Position numbers and translations under genes: made by a program | The notes under the pieces: model-generated | The model's input: only the letters and a program-made list of their open reading frames with translations | Told to the model about the DNA's origin: nothing | Databases searched by the model: none | NCBI RefSeq assembly: GCF_038007285.1 | Contig: NZ_JBBOWX010000001.1 | Coordinates: forward strand, 310,001 to 374,000 | From: Sporosarcina sp. FSL K6-3457 | GTDB taxonomy: Bacteria > Bacillota > Bacilli > Bacillales_A > Planococcaceae | Length of the DNA stretch: 64,000 nt | Direction of reading: 5' to 3' | Part shown: in pieces, positions 26,035-35,043 of the stretch | Layout of the letters: every line of letters starts with the position of its first letter | Numbering within the stretch: position 1 is the stretch's first letter

Positions 26035-26232
26035 ATGACGAAAAATTTGCGAATGAAGGCTGCGCGAGCGGCGAAGGATTTATCACAAAAAGATGTTGCC
26101 GAGGCGATTGGTATTACGAGGCAGACGATGAATGCGATTGAGAATGGTGAATACAATCCGTCGTTGAAATTATGTATTGCGGTGTGTAAGGTATTGGATA
26201 AAACATTGGATGAGTTATTTTGGGAGGGATGA
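26035..26232 (+). CDS. Small XRE-family helix-turn-helix regulator
   Basis: A 65-residue protein made almost only of a lambda-repressor-type HTH: RMKAARAAKDLSQKDVAEAI, GITRQTMNAIENG and LDELFW. It is of the YozG type. The ATG follows GGGAGG. Its stop lies three bases before the next start, so it forms an operon with a membrane protein, the usual partner of such tiny regulators. Confidence 0.9.
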   Translation: MTKNLRMKAARAAKDLSQKDVAEAIGITRQTMNAIENGEYNPSLKLCIAVCKVLDKTLDELFWEG

Positions 26233-26234
26233 AC

Positions 26235-26678
26235 ATGCAGAAGGCGCGTTATGATGAGTTTCAAGTGGCGAAGAGGCATCGGTATGGTCATCATGCTTTC
26301 TTTTTGACGATAGCGCTGATTTTTGTGAATGGCTTTATAAAAATGAATTACATTTGGGCAGATCCATTGATGGAAATGATGGTGTTGGTTTATATTCCGT
26401 TGACGTATATAACGGTGATGTCGGCTTGGAAAGGAGCATATTTAAGTAGAAAAGACAAGAATACTTATCTGTATATCCCGATGTTTGGGTTTGTTGCATT
26501 ATTTAATTGGTCTATTATTGGTTACACGCTATGGGATGGTATGTTTGTTTTAGTAAAGGATGGCAAGCTAGCGATTAGCTCAAGTATATTATTTACAACA
26601 ATTTACTTTACACTGATAGTGATTGCGATGATTATGCGAAGAGTTGCCGACACTCGAATAATGCGAGCAGAAGGATGA
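26235..26678 (+). CDS. Four-helix membrane protein paired with the XRE regulator
   Basis: The 147-residue protein has four predicted membrane helices (from about residues 20, 45, 80 and 115). ATG at 26235 is preferred since GGGAGGG ends six bases upstream; an ATG two codons earlier touches it. I do not recognise a functional family, though similar small proteins beside YozG-type regulators are common in Bacillota. Confidence 0.7.
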   Translation: MQKARYDEFQVAKRHRYGHHAFFLTIALIFVNGFIKMNYIWADPLMEMMVLVYIPLTYITVMSAWKGAYLSRKDKNTYLYIPMFGFVALFNWSIIGYTLWDGMFVLVKDGKLAISSSILFTTIYFTLIVIAMIMRRVADTRIMRAEG

Positions 26679-26752
26679 CAAGTCCTAGCCAATTTCGCAA
26701 TTCCGGTGCAAACGTGCGATAATAAGAAAAAATGATGAAGTAGGCTGATGAG

Positions 26753-27949
26753 ATGACAAAAACAATCGATTTACAAGTGAATGCAAAAAATATAGCAGAT
26801 TTGAAAAAAGGCTATCCGTTAATTTTGAAGGAAGCGATTATTAACGTCAACGTTTTGACGGAGGAAGGTGCAATTGTTCGCTTGGTGGACAGAGACCGTC
26901 GTTTTGTGGCAAAAGGCTATTATGGCAATCAAAACAAAGGGATTGGCTGGGTGTTGACGCAAAAAGAAGAGGAAGCGATTGACTTCAATTTCTTCGAATC
27001 AAAAATTGCGAAGGCGCTTGAACGCCGAGAAGCCCTTTTTGCAGACCCAGATACGACGGCGTTTCGCGTCTTTAACGGAGAGGGTGATGGCATCGGCGGA
27101 TTGTCGATTGATTTCTTCGACGGTTATTATATGGTGAGCTGGTATAGCCAAGGAATTTATTCGATGAAGCATCATGTTTATAGTGTGTTGGATAAAATCG
27201 TTGAGTATAAAGGTATATATGAGAAAAAGCGCTTTGATATGAAGGGCGAATATATCGAGCAGGATGATTTTGTTCGTGGAGAGCAAGGTGATTTCCCGAT
27301 TATCGTCAAGGAAAATGGCATGAATTTTGCGGTCAATTTGAATGATGGCGCAATGACGGGTATTTTCTTGGATCAGCGTGATATGCGTCAAGCGATTCGT
27401 GATAAGTATGCGCAGGGTAAAAATGTGCTGAATACGTTTTCGTATACAGGTGCGTTTTCGGTTGCAGCAGCACTTGGTGGTGCAATGAAGACGACGAGTG
27501 TCGATTTGGCGAAACGTAGCTTAGCGAAGACGATTGAACAGTTCAGTGTCAACGGCATTGACTATGAACAGCAGGATATTAAAGTGATGGATGTTTTCGA
27601 GTATTTCCGTTACGCGAAGCGCAATGAATTGAAGTTTGACCTTGTCATTTTGGATCCACCCAGCTTTGCGCGGACGAAGAAGTATTCGTTTAGCACAGCG
27701 AAGGATTATCCGGCTTTGCTGAAAGATGCCATTGCCATTACGGAGAAAAATGGTGTCATTGTAGCATCGACGAATAATGCGAGCTTTGGCATGAAGAAGT
27801 TCAAAACGTTCATTGAAGAAGCATTTAAGGATGCAGGTTCTTCGTTCAAGATTCTTGAGGAGTCGTCATTGCCGAGAGATTTCCGTACAAACCGTGATTT
27901 CCCGGAATTCAATTATTTAAAAGTAGTTGTTTTGCAGAAGTTGAAATAA
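26753..27949 (+). CDS. rlmI: Class I rRNA (cytosine-C5) methyltransferase, RlmI-like
   Basis: The 398-residue protein has an N-terminal PUA domain (to about 80) and a SAM-dependent methyltransferase. Visible motifs are GIFLDQRDMR, VLNTFSYTGAFSVAA, TSVDLAKRSL and FDLVILDPPSFAR. RlmI methylates a cytosine in 23S rRNA; B. subtilis has related YwbD-type proteins, so the exact target is inferred. The ATG has no strong Shine-Dalgarno. It stands alone before a terminator. Confidence 0.88.
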   Translation: MTKTIDLQVNAKNIADLKKGYPLILKEAIINVNVLTEEGAIVRLVDRDRRFVAKGYYGNQNKGIGWVLTQKEEEAIDFNFFESKIAKALERREALFADPDTTAFRVFNGEGDGIGGLSIDFFDGYYMVSWYSQGIYSMKHHVYSVLDKIVEYKGIYEKKRFDMKGEYIEQDDFVRGEQGDFPIIVKENGMNFAVNLNDGAMTGIFLDQRDMRQAIRDKYAQGKNVLNTFSYTGAFSVAAALGGAMKTTSVDLAKRSLAKTIEQFSVNGIDYEQQDIKVMDVFEYFRYAKRNELKFDLVILDPPSFARTKKYSFSTAKDYPALLKDAIAITEKNGVIVASTNNASFGMKKFKTFIEEAFKDAGSSFKILEESSLPRDFRTNRDFPEFNYLKVVVLQKLK

Positions 27950-27957
27950 GTAGATGG

Positions 27958-27990
27958 AGCCGCACCTGGGCGTACTGGGTGCGGCTTTTA
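27958..27990 (+). terminator. Intrinsic terminator after rlmI-like gene
   Basis: AGCCGCACC / GGTGCGGCT stem followed by a T-rich tail. Confidence 0.9.
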
Positions 27991-28058
27991 TTATCCGGAT
28001 TGATTTGCAATCAGTAATTACATCTGGGTTCTATTGAAATAAGTAGCTGCTCATCTAT

Positions 28059-29024
28059 TCATAATTTTGGCATGACTTCTTTGGAAAACCGTTCTAAGGA
28101 TTCCTCCAAAAGCCGTGCAGGCAAAATCCCGAAGAAGGATGACAACAGGTTGACATGCTGTATACCAAACTCCTCGTTTAGTTGTTTTATTTTTCTGGCA
28201 CATGTTTCAGGACCGCCGATAATCGCTAACTGTTCAAAGAATAATTCAGGTTCCAGATCATCCTCAGAATTGATTAATGAAAAACGGTCGGTACGAATTT
28301 TTTTCAAACGGGATGTCAGTTGACAAACCGTCGGCCAAATATCGTCTCGCGCTTGCTGATCACTTTCCCCCACGTAGACAAAACGTCCAACGGGAATGGA
28401 TGGCGTATGGCCACCGGATTCTTTGAATACATGTAGGCAACGGCTAAGACTTTCAATAGATTGAATACCATGTAAGATTAGGTGGTGACCGGCCTCAGCA
28501 GCCCATTTGACAGAGTCATCAGAATAAGCAGCGACGTAAATAGGAGGGTGAGGTGTTTGAATTGGCATCGGTGAAAAATCCAGTTCGTTGTCTCCAACGC
28601 GCACAATACCTTTTGTCCAATAGTCTAGAATTTCGCTCACCCCGTTACGGAAAAGTTCGGTTCTTTGTGAAGCGTCAATTTGATAGCTATCAAAATAATG
28701 GCCGGGATGTCCACGCGAAACACCGAAGTCAACTCTGCCTCCTGAAAGTCTATCCATTGAAGCAATTTCTTCCGCCAGTCGTAAAGGGTGGTGAAGAGGT
28801 GTAATCAATGCAGAAAACCCAACCCTTAATGAGGAAGATAAAGCTGCAAAGGTCGCGCCAAGAATAAGGGGTGAAAAGCAGCTTCTGTTACGTTGGAAAT
28901 GCTCTTCGTTAATCCAAACGGAAGAATAGCCCCATTTTTCAAGTTGAGGAATCATTGTTAGTAGGCGGTCATCTTGTAGGGATTCTAGTCCACCGCTGCT
29001 ACCTGATAGTCCAAACTTCATCAT
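28059..29024 (-). CDS. LLM-class flavin-dependent oxidoreductase
   Basis: The 321-residue protein has the bacterial-luciferase-like TIM barrel: INEEHFQRNRSCFSP, LRVGFSALITPLHHPLRLAEE, SGGRVDFGVSRGHPG and PIYVAAYSDDSVKWAAEAG. These enzymes use FMNH2 or F420 to oxidise small substrates such as alkanesulfonates, EDTA-like chelators and siderophores. It is the last gene of the leftward metal-chelate transport cluster, so cleavage or modification of an imported chelator is possible, but this is inference. GGAGG precedes the ATG. Confidence 0.88.
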   Translation of the reverse strand: MMKFGLSGSSGGLESLQDDRLLTMIPQLEKWGYSSVWINEEHFQRNRSCFSPLILGATFAALSSSLRVGFSALITPLHHPLRLAEEIASMDRLSGGRVDFGVSRGHPGHYFDSYQIDASQRTELFRNGVSEILDYWTKGIVRVGDNELDFSPMPIQTPHPPIYVAAYSDDSVKWAAEAGHHLILHGIQSIESLSRCLHVFKESGGHTPSIPVGRFVYVGESDQQARDDIWPTVCQLTSRLKKIRTDRFSLINSEDDLEPELFFEQLAIIGGPETCARKIKQLNEEFGIQHVNLLSSFFGILPARLLEESLERFSKEVMPKL

Positions 29025-29123
29025 AATTTGTTGCCTCCTTGCGAAGTGTGTTCTGAAATTGTGTAAACATAGAAACTGTCAATTGATATAGTTAAAGTTT
29101 GCGAATAAGAGTTCATAGTCTTC

Positions 29124-29264
29124 TTAGCTGATATCGAGACCATAAAACTGCTTGTAGAAACTCTTTGTTTCTTCCTCCATATCAATATCCTCAAACAGCT
29201 CAGGGTAAAGTGTTTTGCCCATCCATAAGACAGCTAAACCAGTCTCAGGGTAACCTTGATACCA
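29124..29264 (-). pseudogene. C-terminal remnant of a second substrate-binding protein
   Basis: Directly after the ATPase stop codon, in the same frame, the minus strand reads 46 residues including TLYPELFEDIDMEEE and FYKQFYGLDIS. These match the C-terminus of metal-chelate binding proteins, including the intact one in this cluster (QFYPELFKDLD, FYGKFYGYTL). The rest of the gene is gone. A deletion has probably removed a second binding-protein gene. Confidence 0.75.
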
Positions 29265-30056
29265 TCAATCAAGAAATGGCACGCAAACTTTCATGCCTTC
29301 CATAGAAGTTCCTTCAAAATTAGCTGCAGTTACGCCGATAGGGGTTCCGTACAACTCGCTTAAACACTCGCTAGTAATCACATCATTAGGCCTACCGTAA
29401 TCTTGAATCTTACCGCCTGTCATGATGGCAACTTTATTCCCTGACAAAAATGCATGATTAGGGGAGTGAGTGATCAAAACAATAGATATCCCTGTTTCGG
29501 AAATTTGTCTGATTGTACGCAAGATTTTACTTTCATTGCCATAATCTAAACTTGCGGTAGGCTCATCCATAATCATAATTTCTGCTTGTTGTACCAATGC
29601 GCGTGCCACCATCACCATTTGTTTTTCTCCGCCACTTAGCTCACTAAACGTTCGATCCTTTAAATGGATAATATCTAACTTTTCTAACGTATCGGTCACC
29701 ATCTCCATATCTTTTTTTCCGGGAGACGATAAATAACCGATATGTGGATTTCTGCCCATCACGACCATATCTTCAACGGTGTAGGGAAAAGAAACGATCG
29801 TCGTTTGAGGAACATAAGCAATTTTTTTAGACATTTCTTTAGCGGTCATCTTTTTGGTGTTAATCCCTCCAAGAAACACATCCCCTGACTCTAAACGATT
29901 CATCCCTAACAGACAGCGTATCAGTGTTGTTTTTCCTGTTCCGTTTGGTCCGAGAAGACAGAGTACATCGCCTTTTGCAATCGAAAAGGATATACCTTTG
30001 AGTATGGGTGAATCCTTGTTGTGGCTATAGTATAAGTCTTTTACCTCTAGTATCAT
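29265..30056 (-). CDS. ABC transporter ATPase, FecE/BtuD type
   Basis: The 263-residue ATPase energises uptake of metal chelates (siderophores, cobalamin, haem). Walker A is LGPNGTGKTTLI, the signature is LSGGEKQMVMVARAL and Walker B is IMIMDEPTASLD. The C-terminal tail ends KVCVPFLD, unusually rich in a Cys near the end. The ATG overlaps the permease stop (ATGA); an ATG two codons upstream is also possible. It is followed in frame by the binding-protein remnant. Confidence 0.92.
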   Translation of the reverse strand: MILEVKDLYYSHNKDSPILKGISFSIAKGDVLCLLGPNGTGKTTLIRCLLGMNRLESGDVFLGGINTKKMTAKEMSKKIAYVPQTTIVSFPYTVEDMVVMGRNPHIGYLSSPGKKDMEMVTDTLEKLDIIHLKDRTFSELSGGEKQMVMVARALVQQAEIMIMDEPTASLDYGNESKILRTIRQISETGISIVLITHSPNHAFLSGNKVAIMTGGKIQDYGRPNDVITSECLSELYGTPIGVTAANFEGTSMEGMKVCVPFLD

Positions 30057-31072
30057 GTCCATCCCTTCTTTACTTTTGATAGTAAGATAACAAAAAATGG
30101 TGTCCCAATAAGAGCGGTTAAGATTCCTAATGGAATTTCAAGCGAGCTTGCACTTCGACTAATATTATCGACTAATAAGATAAAGGACCCGCCTAGTAAG
30201 AAGGATGTAGGTAGTAAATAGTAGAAGTTTGGACCGACAATCATTCTGGCCATATGGGGAATGATTAGTCCAACCCACCCGATAATCCCGCTAATACTAA
30301 CCGCCGCAGCTGTCATTAATGTGGCGCAAAGAATGACAACAATGCGAATGAGCCCGGTTTGAATACCTAGTGATTTTGCTTCTTCATCACCGATAGAAAG
30401 GACATTGATTTGCCATCTGATGAGGAATAGGATGAAGAGTGAAATGCTCATTGGAATGAGCGCAATTAAAATATCCTGGTTAGTTACTTTGGATAAACCG
30501 CCCATTAACCAGAACGTAATGGCTGGTAAGGTGTCTTCAGGATCAGCTATGTATTTCAATAGTGAAATGAGCGCTTGGAAGAAAGCACCTACGATGATCC
30601 CACCCAAAATTAAGACGATGATGGAGTCTTTACCGAATATTCTACTGACTGCAATGGCGAGACCGACTGCTAACAGACCAAAAATAAATGCAAATATTTG
30701 TATGGCGTACCAAGGTAAATAGATAGTCATGGCTAATGCTGCACCAAACCCTGCACCTGCCGAAACACCTAAAATATCGGGAGATGCCATTGGATTTTTA
30801 GTTAGGTTTTGGAAAGCAGCACCTGAAACGGCAAGGACACCACCGACAATAATCGCGGCGGTAATTCTAGGAATCCTGACATTGAAGATGACCGTTTCCA
30901 TCGTATCTGACCAAGTTTTGGGTATGTCGATGATTTTTGAAGCGAGTATGTCAAAGACGACACTTGGTGCGATTGGATATCTTCCCATGACGAATGACAG
31001 GACGGATAGTAGAATTAAGATAATGAGTAGGATGATTAACTTGAATGATATTTTTTTGTAGATATGTTTCAT
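30053..31072 (-). CDS. ABC transporter permease, FecCD/BtuC type
   Basis: The 339-residue permease has about ten membrane helices. Family blocks include RIPRITAAIIVGGVLAVSGA, FQNLTKNPMASPDILGVSAG and ISGIIGWVGLIIPHMARMIVG. It forms the channel of a metal-chelate importer with the ATPase and the lipoprotein. ATG at 31072 follows GGAGGG; a longer in-frame extension reaches back towards the binding-protein gene but has no better ribosome binding site. Confidence 0.93.
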   Translation of the reverse strand: MKHIYKKISFKLIILLIILILLSVLSFVMGRYPIAPSVVFDILASKIIDIPKTWSDTMETVIFNVRIPRITAAIIVGGVLAVSGAAFQNLTKNPMASPDILGVSAGAGFGAALAMTIYLPWYAIQIFAFIFGLLAVGLAIAVSRIFGKDSIIVLILGGIIVGAFFQALISLLKYIADPEDTLPAITFWLMGGLSKVTNQDILIALIPMSISLFILFLIRWQINVLSIGDEEAKSLGIQTGLIRIVVILCATLMTAAAVSISGIIGWVGLIIPHMARMIVGPNFYYLLPTSFLLGGSFILLVDNISRSASSLEIPLGILTALIGTPFFVILLSKVKKGWT

Positions 31073-31247
31073 TAGAGATACCCTCCATGAGTGACTAAAC
31101 ATTTCTTGAAAAAATAGTAGGAGTTTATAAGTTGGGTCTACAAATATGAGTAGTGGAAACCTAAGCAATAAGTAAGGATTTTCTTACCTTACTTATTGCA
31201 GAAGGCATCCACGAAGTAGTGAAACGGATTTAATAGAACTTTTCAGT

Positions 31248-32345
31248 TTACTTCCCAGCCAAAATCTCTTCAGCTTCTTCTTTTGTCAATGTGTAACCGT
31301 AAAACTTCCCGTAGAAATCAATCATTTCTTGAACAACGTCCAAGTCTTTAAACAGTTCAGGATAGAATTGTTTTGCTGCGAACATAACCATCAACGGTTG
31401 CTCACTTGTTCGATTTGCCCAAATATGAGCACCAAGTGGTGTACTGTAAATGCGTTGGTCTTTCACAGCTGTGATATTCTTATACCGCCCGTCTGTGTTT
31501 AACTCAACAATATCAGAAGGATTTGACACGATTAAAACCTCGGGATCCCAATCTAAAAACTGTTCAATCGAGAAGTTCTGCGTTTCTAAATTACTACCAT
31601 CTTCTGTAACGCTTAAACCGCCCGCCTGTTTAATCCACCATTCTGCAATTGCATGTGGCTGGCTAAGATTCTTAACGTTCATGTTTAATACTTTTACCTT
31701 TTCTTCTTCCGAGAGGTCTTTTACGATCGATGTAACTTTTTCGATAGAATTATCGAAGTACTCGGTATATTCCTGTGCTTTTTCTTGCTTATTAAAAATT
31801 TCTCCAACTAATTTAATGGTCTTTTTAACATCTTCAGGCTCTTTCCAAGACAAGAAAACTACACGCAAATTATTGTTTTCAAAAGTACTAATCATATCTT
31901 CACTCATCGTAAAGATGACGTCTGGATCAGCTTTTAAAATCTCTTCGATATTCGGATCGGAGGATTCTGTTTGCATTTTTGGTTTACTAGCTAAATTTGG
32001 AGCAAACTTAGGTAAGTACTCCCATCTATTTTGTTTTGCAAAGCTTTCAGGTAAACCACTAACTATTTTATCTCCTTCACCAACTGCTAATAAAAATGAA
32101 CTTAAGACAGGAACTGAACCAACCAATACAACCTTTTCAATATTAGTTGATAATGTTACTTTTCTACCTGCCATGTCTGTAATTTCATGCTCGGTTGGTT
32201 CTTGGACAACCTCGACCTCTGGTTTAGTTACTGGTTTCTCTTCGGCTTCATTATTGTTGTTGACACTTGAGTTACCACAAGCTGTCATCACCAATGTGAA
32301 TATAAGTAAAATTATTATGCTAATGTTCTTCATTTTTTTATTCAT
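31248..32345 (-). CDS. Metal-chelate ABC transporter substrate-binding lipoprotein
   Basis: The 365-residue lipoprotein has the lipobox VMTACGN (Cys near 22) and a Ser/Asn linker. A class III binding-protein fold follows, with ITDMAGRKVTL, IEEILKADPDVIFT and the C-terminal QFYPELFKDLD. Relatives bind ferric siderophores, cobalamin or other metal chelates. The ligand is unknown; the DUF364 and FmdE neighbours suggest a less common metal or chelator. It is the first transporter gene after the DUF364 gene in the leftward operon. Confidence 0.92.
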   Translation of the reverse strand: MNKKMKNISIIILLIFTLVMTACGNSSVNNNNEAEEKPVTKPEVEVVQEPTEHEITDMAGRKVTLSTNIEKVVLVGSVPVLSSFLLAVGEGDKIVSGLPESFAKQNRWEYLPKFAPNLASKPKMQTESSDPNIEEILKADPDVIFTMSEDMISTFENNNLRVVFLSWKEPEDVKKTIKLVGEIFNKQEKAQEYTEYFDNSIEKVTSIVKDLSEEEKVKVLNMNVKNLSQPHAIAEWWIKQAGGLSVTEDGSNLETQNFSIEQFLDWDPEVLIVSNPSDIVELNTDGRYKNITAVKDQRIYSTPLGAHIWANRTSEQPLMVMFAAKQFYPELFKDLDVVQEMIDFYGKFYGYTLTKEEAEEILAGK

Positions 32346-32384
32346 TATGAAATTCCTTCCCTGCTTGGATTGTAATGATCTCTC

Positions 32385-33227
32385 TTATTTTGCCTGAATA
32401 ACAATTTTCTCAGCAGATTTACCGAAGAAATGATATCCCGAGCCACCCTCGCTAATCATATCGAGTAACTCATCGGGCTTTGTCACCATGACACCACCAA
32501 TGACATTGACGCCCCTTTTGAAAAAGGGGATTGGCAGCATACTACTAGTAGGGCCAACAATGACAACTTGAGCATCTTCTTTGCAATAGCTGAGTAAACT
32601 ATGAATCGTATCATTGATCAATGTGGTACCTGTTGCAATTAAGACATCTGCTTGTGGGATTACCTCAGGAGCCTCTGATGCAGGCCTGAAGTAAGGTAAC
32701 TCATCTTCCTTTAAAGTGGCCGGATCGAGTTCTAGAACAATAAAAGGCTGTTTCCACTTTTTAAATCTACGTAAATAGGGTGCAAGAGCGCCGATAACAA
32801 CGACCAAAGCATTTTCGGGAATATCGATCACATCAATTGGATCGACTCCCTTTTCAATGGTGTATTCAGTAGGGGGGGCCAAATGCCAGCATGTGTTTGC
32901 TAAAGCATTCAAGACAGCAATCGCAAAGGATTTTCTAATCATGCTGTTTGAATGAATATCCTTTAAAAAACTTTCCGCACTAGCACCTCTAATTTTCCCT
33001 GGAATTGGCATACTTGCTGCGGAACTCGGGCAACACACCGCCTCTGGAATTGACTTAATAGGTGTATAACTGACACCGCCATAACCATTGCTTAACTTGA
33101 CACCGGTAAAAAATAAGCCGATAGCCGCTCTTTCAATCGTGATTGTTGCTAATTGATCGCCCAGTGTAGTTCGGATAATATCTGCTGCTTCTTGCAAAAT
33201 ATCATCCTTTTTAGCTACTTCCACCAT
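32385..33227 (-). CDS. DUF4213/DUF364 protein, putative heavy-metal chelation
   Basis: The 280-residue protein has an N-terminal DUF4213-like half (ERAAIGLFFTGVKLSNGYGG) and a C-terminal DUF364 Rossmann-like half. The latter contains VVVIGALAPYLRRF, IATGTTLINDT, GPTSSMLPIPFF and NVIGGVMV. The first DUF364 structure was interpreted as a heavy-metal chelation fold. It lies between a methyltransferase and the importer genes, and a shorter paralogue is encoded divergently. Its role in binding or processing the imported chelate is inferred. Confidence 0.85.
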   Translation of the reverse strand: MVEVAKKDDILQEAADIIRTTLGDQLATITIERAAIGLFFTGVKLSNGYGGVSYTPIKSIPEAVCCPSSAASMPIPGKIRGASAESFLKDIHSNSMIRKSFAIAVLNALANTCWHLAPPTEYTIEKGVDPIDVIDIPENALVVVIGALAPYLRRFKKWKQPFIVLELDPATLKEDELPYFRPASEAPEVIPQADVLIATGTTLINDTIHSLLSYCKEDAQVVIVGPTSSMLPIPFFKRGVNVIGGVMVTKPDELLDMISEGGSGYHFFGKSAEKIVIQAK

Positions 33228-33244
33228 GCTGTCACCTCCAGGGA

Positions 33245-34306
33245 TTATCTTTTACAACAGCTTTCTTCTGCTTCGCCTGAACTCTCTACCTGATCAAGAT
33301 TGCGAACCGCCATATGAAACTTTGAATCACCACATAAACTCGGTACTGTTGAGTCTGCAAGTAACGTAAAACCAGAATCGGTTATAAATGTTTTATATCT
33401 TTCTTCGTGACACAGCGGATGGCCTCCAATTGAAACGGCCTTATTTAGATCAGATAGACCTTGATCCTCTTCACCACAGCCGGGGCTGCAGAACCAGTGA
33501 TTAGAGATGAGAAGACCTCCTGGATTGACAAAGTTAGCTACTTTTTCGTATGTGGGTAGTAGCTCTTTGCGGTATTGATAGAGACTATGGGACAGAATGA
33601 TAATATCGAACTTTTTATTTGTATTACCTGTTAATAGTTCTTTTAAATTGTAGTTTTGAATGGTTACATTCGATTCAAGACTGTGACTCTTCAAATACTT
33701 GGTTGCATAATCAAATTGGTTTACAGGGCAAATTACGTCTCCTTGCAGCAATGAGTTTTCCTTACACAATGAAAATGCGAATATTCCAGCTGGATTGCTA
33801 ACATCGAGGATAGATTTTGCAGAAGAATACCCCTCCCAGCGCTTAATTCTATTAATAATTTCAGTTTGTTCATATAACGCAAACTGTTCTTGTGCATTCA
33901 TATAGCTTTCATCAATTACCGGCTGTGGGATATCTTTTTTTGTTAACACTTTGGCTAAGTTATTCCACCGTTCTTCTTCCTTTAAGGCTTGAATTAATAA
34001 ATCACCTTGATAATAGGAACTTGTGGGGACCAAATAGATAGATGCAAGGTCGCTATTTTTAAAAAGTTTTTCTTCAAGAACAAGTAAATTCAAATCCACC
34101 AGGGATTGCAGGAATATGCCTGTAAATTGCCCGTCTAAACCGTACTTGTCGTTAATCTGTTCTTTAGTCCATTGTTCGTGTTCTAATGATTGAAATAAGC
34201 CGAGTTCAACACCAGCAGAAACAATAGACAACCGATAATGTCCATAAAACAAGTTTTGAATGAAATGAATATCCTTCAACTGAGTAGATGATTGTAAAGA
34301 AACCAT
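33245..34306 (-). CDS. SAM-dependent O-methyltransferase-like protein
   Basis: The 353-residue protein has a plant-type O-methyltransferase layout: an N-terminal helical dimerisation domain (ELGLFQSLEHEQWTKEQIND) and a Rossmann domain (SILDVSNPAGIFAFSL, FDIIILSHSLYQYRKEL, NPGGLLISNHWF). The canonical glycine-rich motif is altered (DVSNPAGIF). It has Cys clusters (FCSPGCGEE; SCCKR at the C-terminus). AAGGAGG precedes the ATG. First gene of the leftward metal operon; it could modify a metallophore. Confidence 0.8.
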   Translation of the reverse strand: MVSLQSSTQLKDIHFIQNLFYGHYRLSIVSAGVELGLFQSLEHEQWTKEQINDKYGLDGQFTGIFLQSLVDLNLLVLEEKLFKNSDLASIYLVPTSSYYQGDLLIQALKEEERWNNLAKVLTKKDIPQPVIDESYMNAQEQFALYEQTEIINRIKRWEGYSSAKSILDVSNPAGIFAFSLCKENSLLQGDVICPVNQFDYATKYLKSHSLESNVTIQNYNLKELLTGNTNKKFDIIILSHSLYQYRKELLPTYEKVANFVNPGGLLISNHWFCSPGCGEEDQGLSDLNKAVSIGGHPLCHEERYKTFITDSGFTLLADSTVPSLCGDSKFHMAVRNLDQVESSGEAEESCCKR

Positions 34307-35043
34307 TTTAAAAAGCCTCCTTGTTTTTTGTTTTTCACAGTAATAGCAATCAATGAAACCAATTAATTCTGTTGGCCCATTTAATTCCCCCCTATTGAAT
34401 TGAAATTTCTATGGATGAAAAAAAGGAAAATATTTTAGATTAGATAAACAAACACCAGTGATACATTTTTTTCATACCAAAGAGGAACGGCAATTCGATT
34501 TGTAATTTTTCTAGTGAGAAAAAAATTAGCTTATCCCCATCTCCTTTTTTGCAGTTTTAACCGAAATACGACATTCGAGTTATAACTAGTTATAAATAGG
34601 TATAATAGATATAACTATTCAAAACAAAACATAACAAGTGAAATAAGTTGCGTCAAGTGGAGATGGGGAAAACTCAATTAAATTAATAGAGCTACGTTCA
34701 CTGTTTTGCCCCAATTGATATAGGTGTATTGATTGAGGTAACAATGGGGTAAGGGATTTAACTCATAGGTTTTTTGAAGGGCTAAAAAGTAGTGAATACT
34801 GTGGGGCTAGGGGGTTATTGGGATGCGAAATATGTCGAATATTGAATGTAGATTCAAAGTTTAGTAAGGGTAGTTCATAGTATGTATTTCGATACAAAGA
34901 AATCGTGTTGTTGTTATTCTCCGGAGCTACAGGTGGATATGTGTTTTTTTAATCTTTACATGTCCAATTAAATATGTTTGGATATAAGTAGTTATAACTG
35001 GTCGTAAGAAAGTGTTTGTAATTCCATTTTAAGGAGGGATTAT
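34307..35043. promoter_or_regulatory. Divergent control region of the metal-chelate cluster
   Basis: The 737-bp gap has no convincing gene. It holds a 16-bp perfect palindrome (34580-34595), a related AGTTATAACT palindrome at 34990-34999 near the rightward DUF364 gene, and the 11-mer TCCCCATCTCC at 34534 mirrored as GGAGATGGGGA at 34659. TATAAT at 34601 lies at the centre of the mirror. No known riboswitch was recognised. Confidence 0.55.
34580..34595. promoter_or_regulatory. Perfect palindrome, candidate operator
   Basis: TTATAACTAGTTATAA is identical on both strands. Its half AGTTATAAC recurs at 34990, shortly before the rightward operon, so one regulator may control both directions. No regulator is encoded in the cluster. 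Confidence 0.55.

Noticed and set aside
34600..35040. Possible molybdenum-cofactor, cobalamin or NiCo riboswitch in the leader of the DUF364-fmdE operon.
   Set aside because: None of the conserved cores could be recognised; only the palindromes and mirrored 11-mer stand out.
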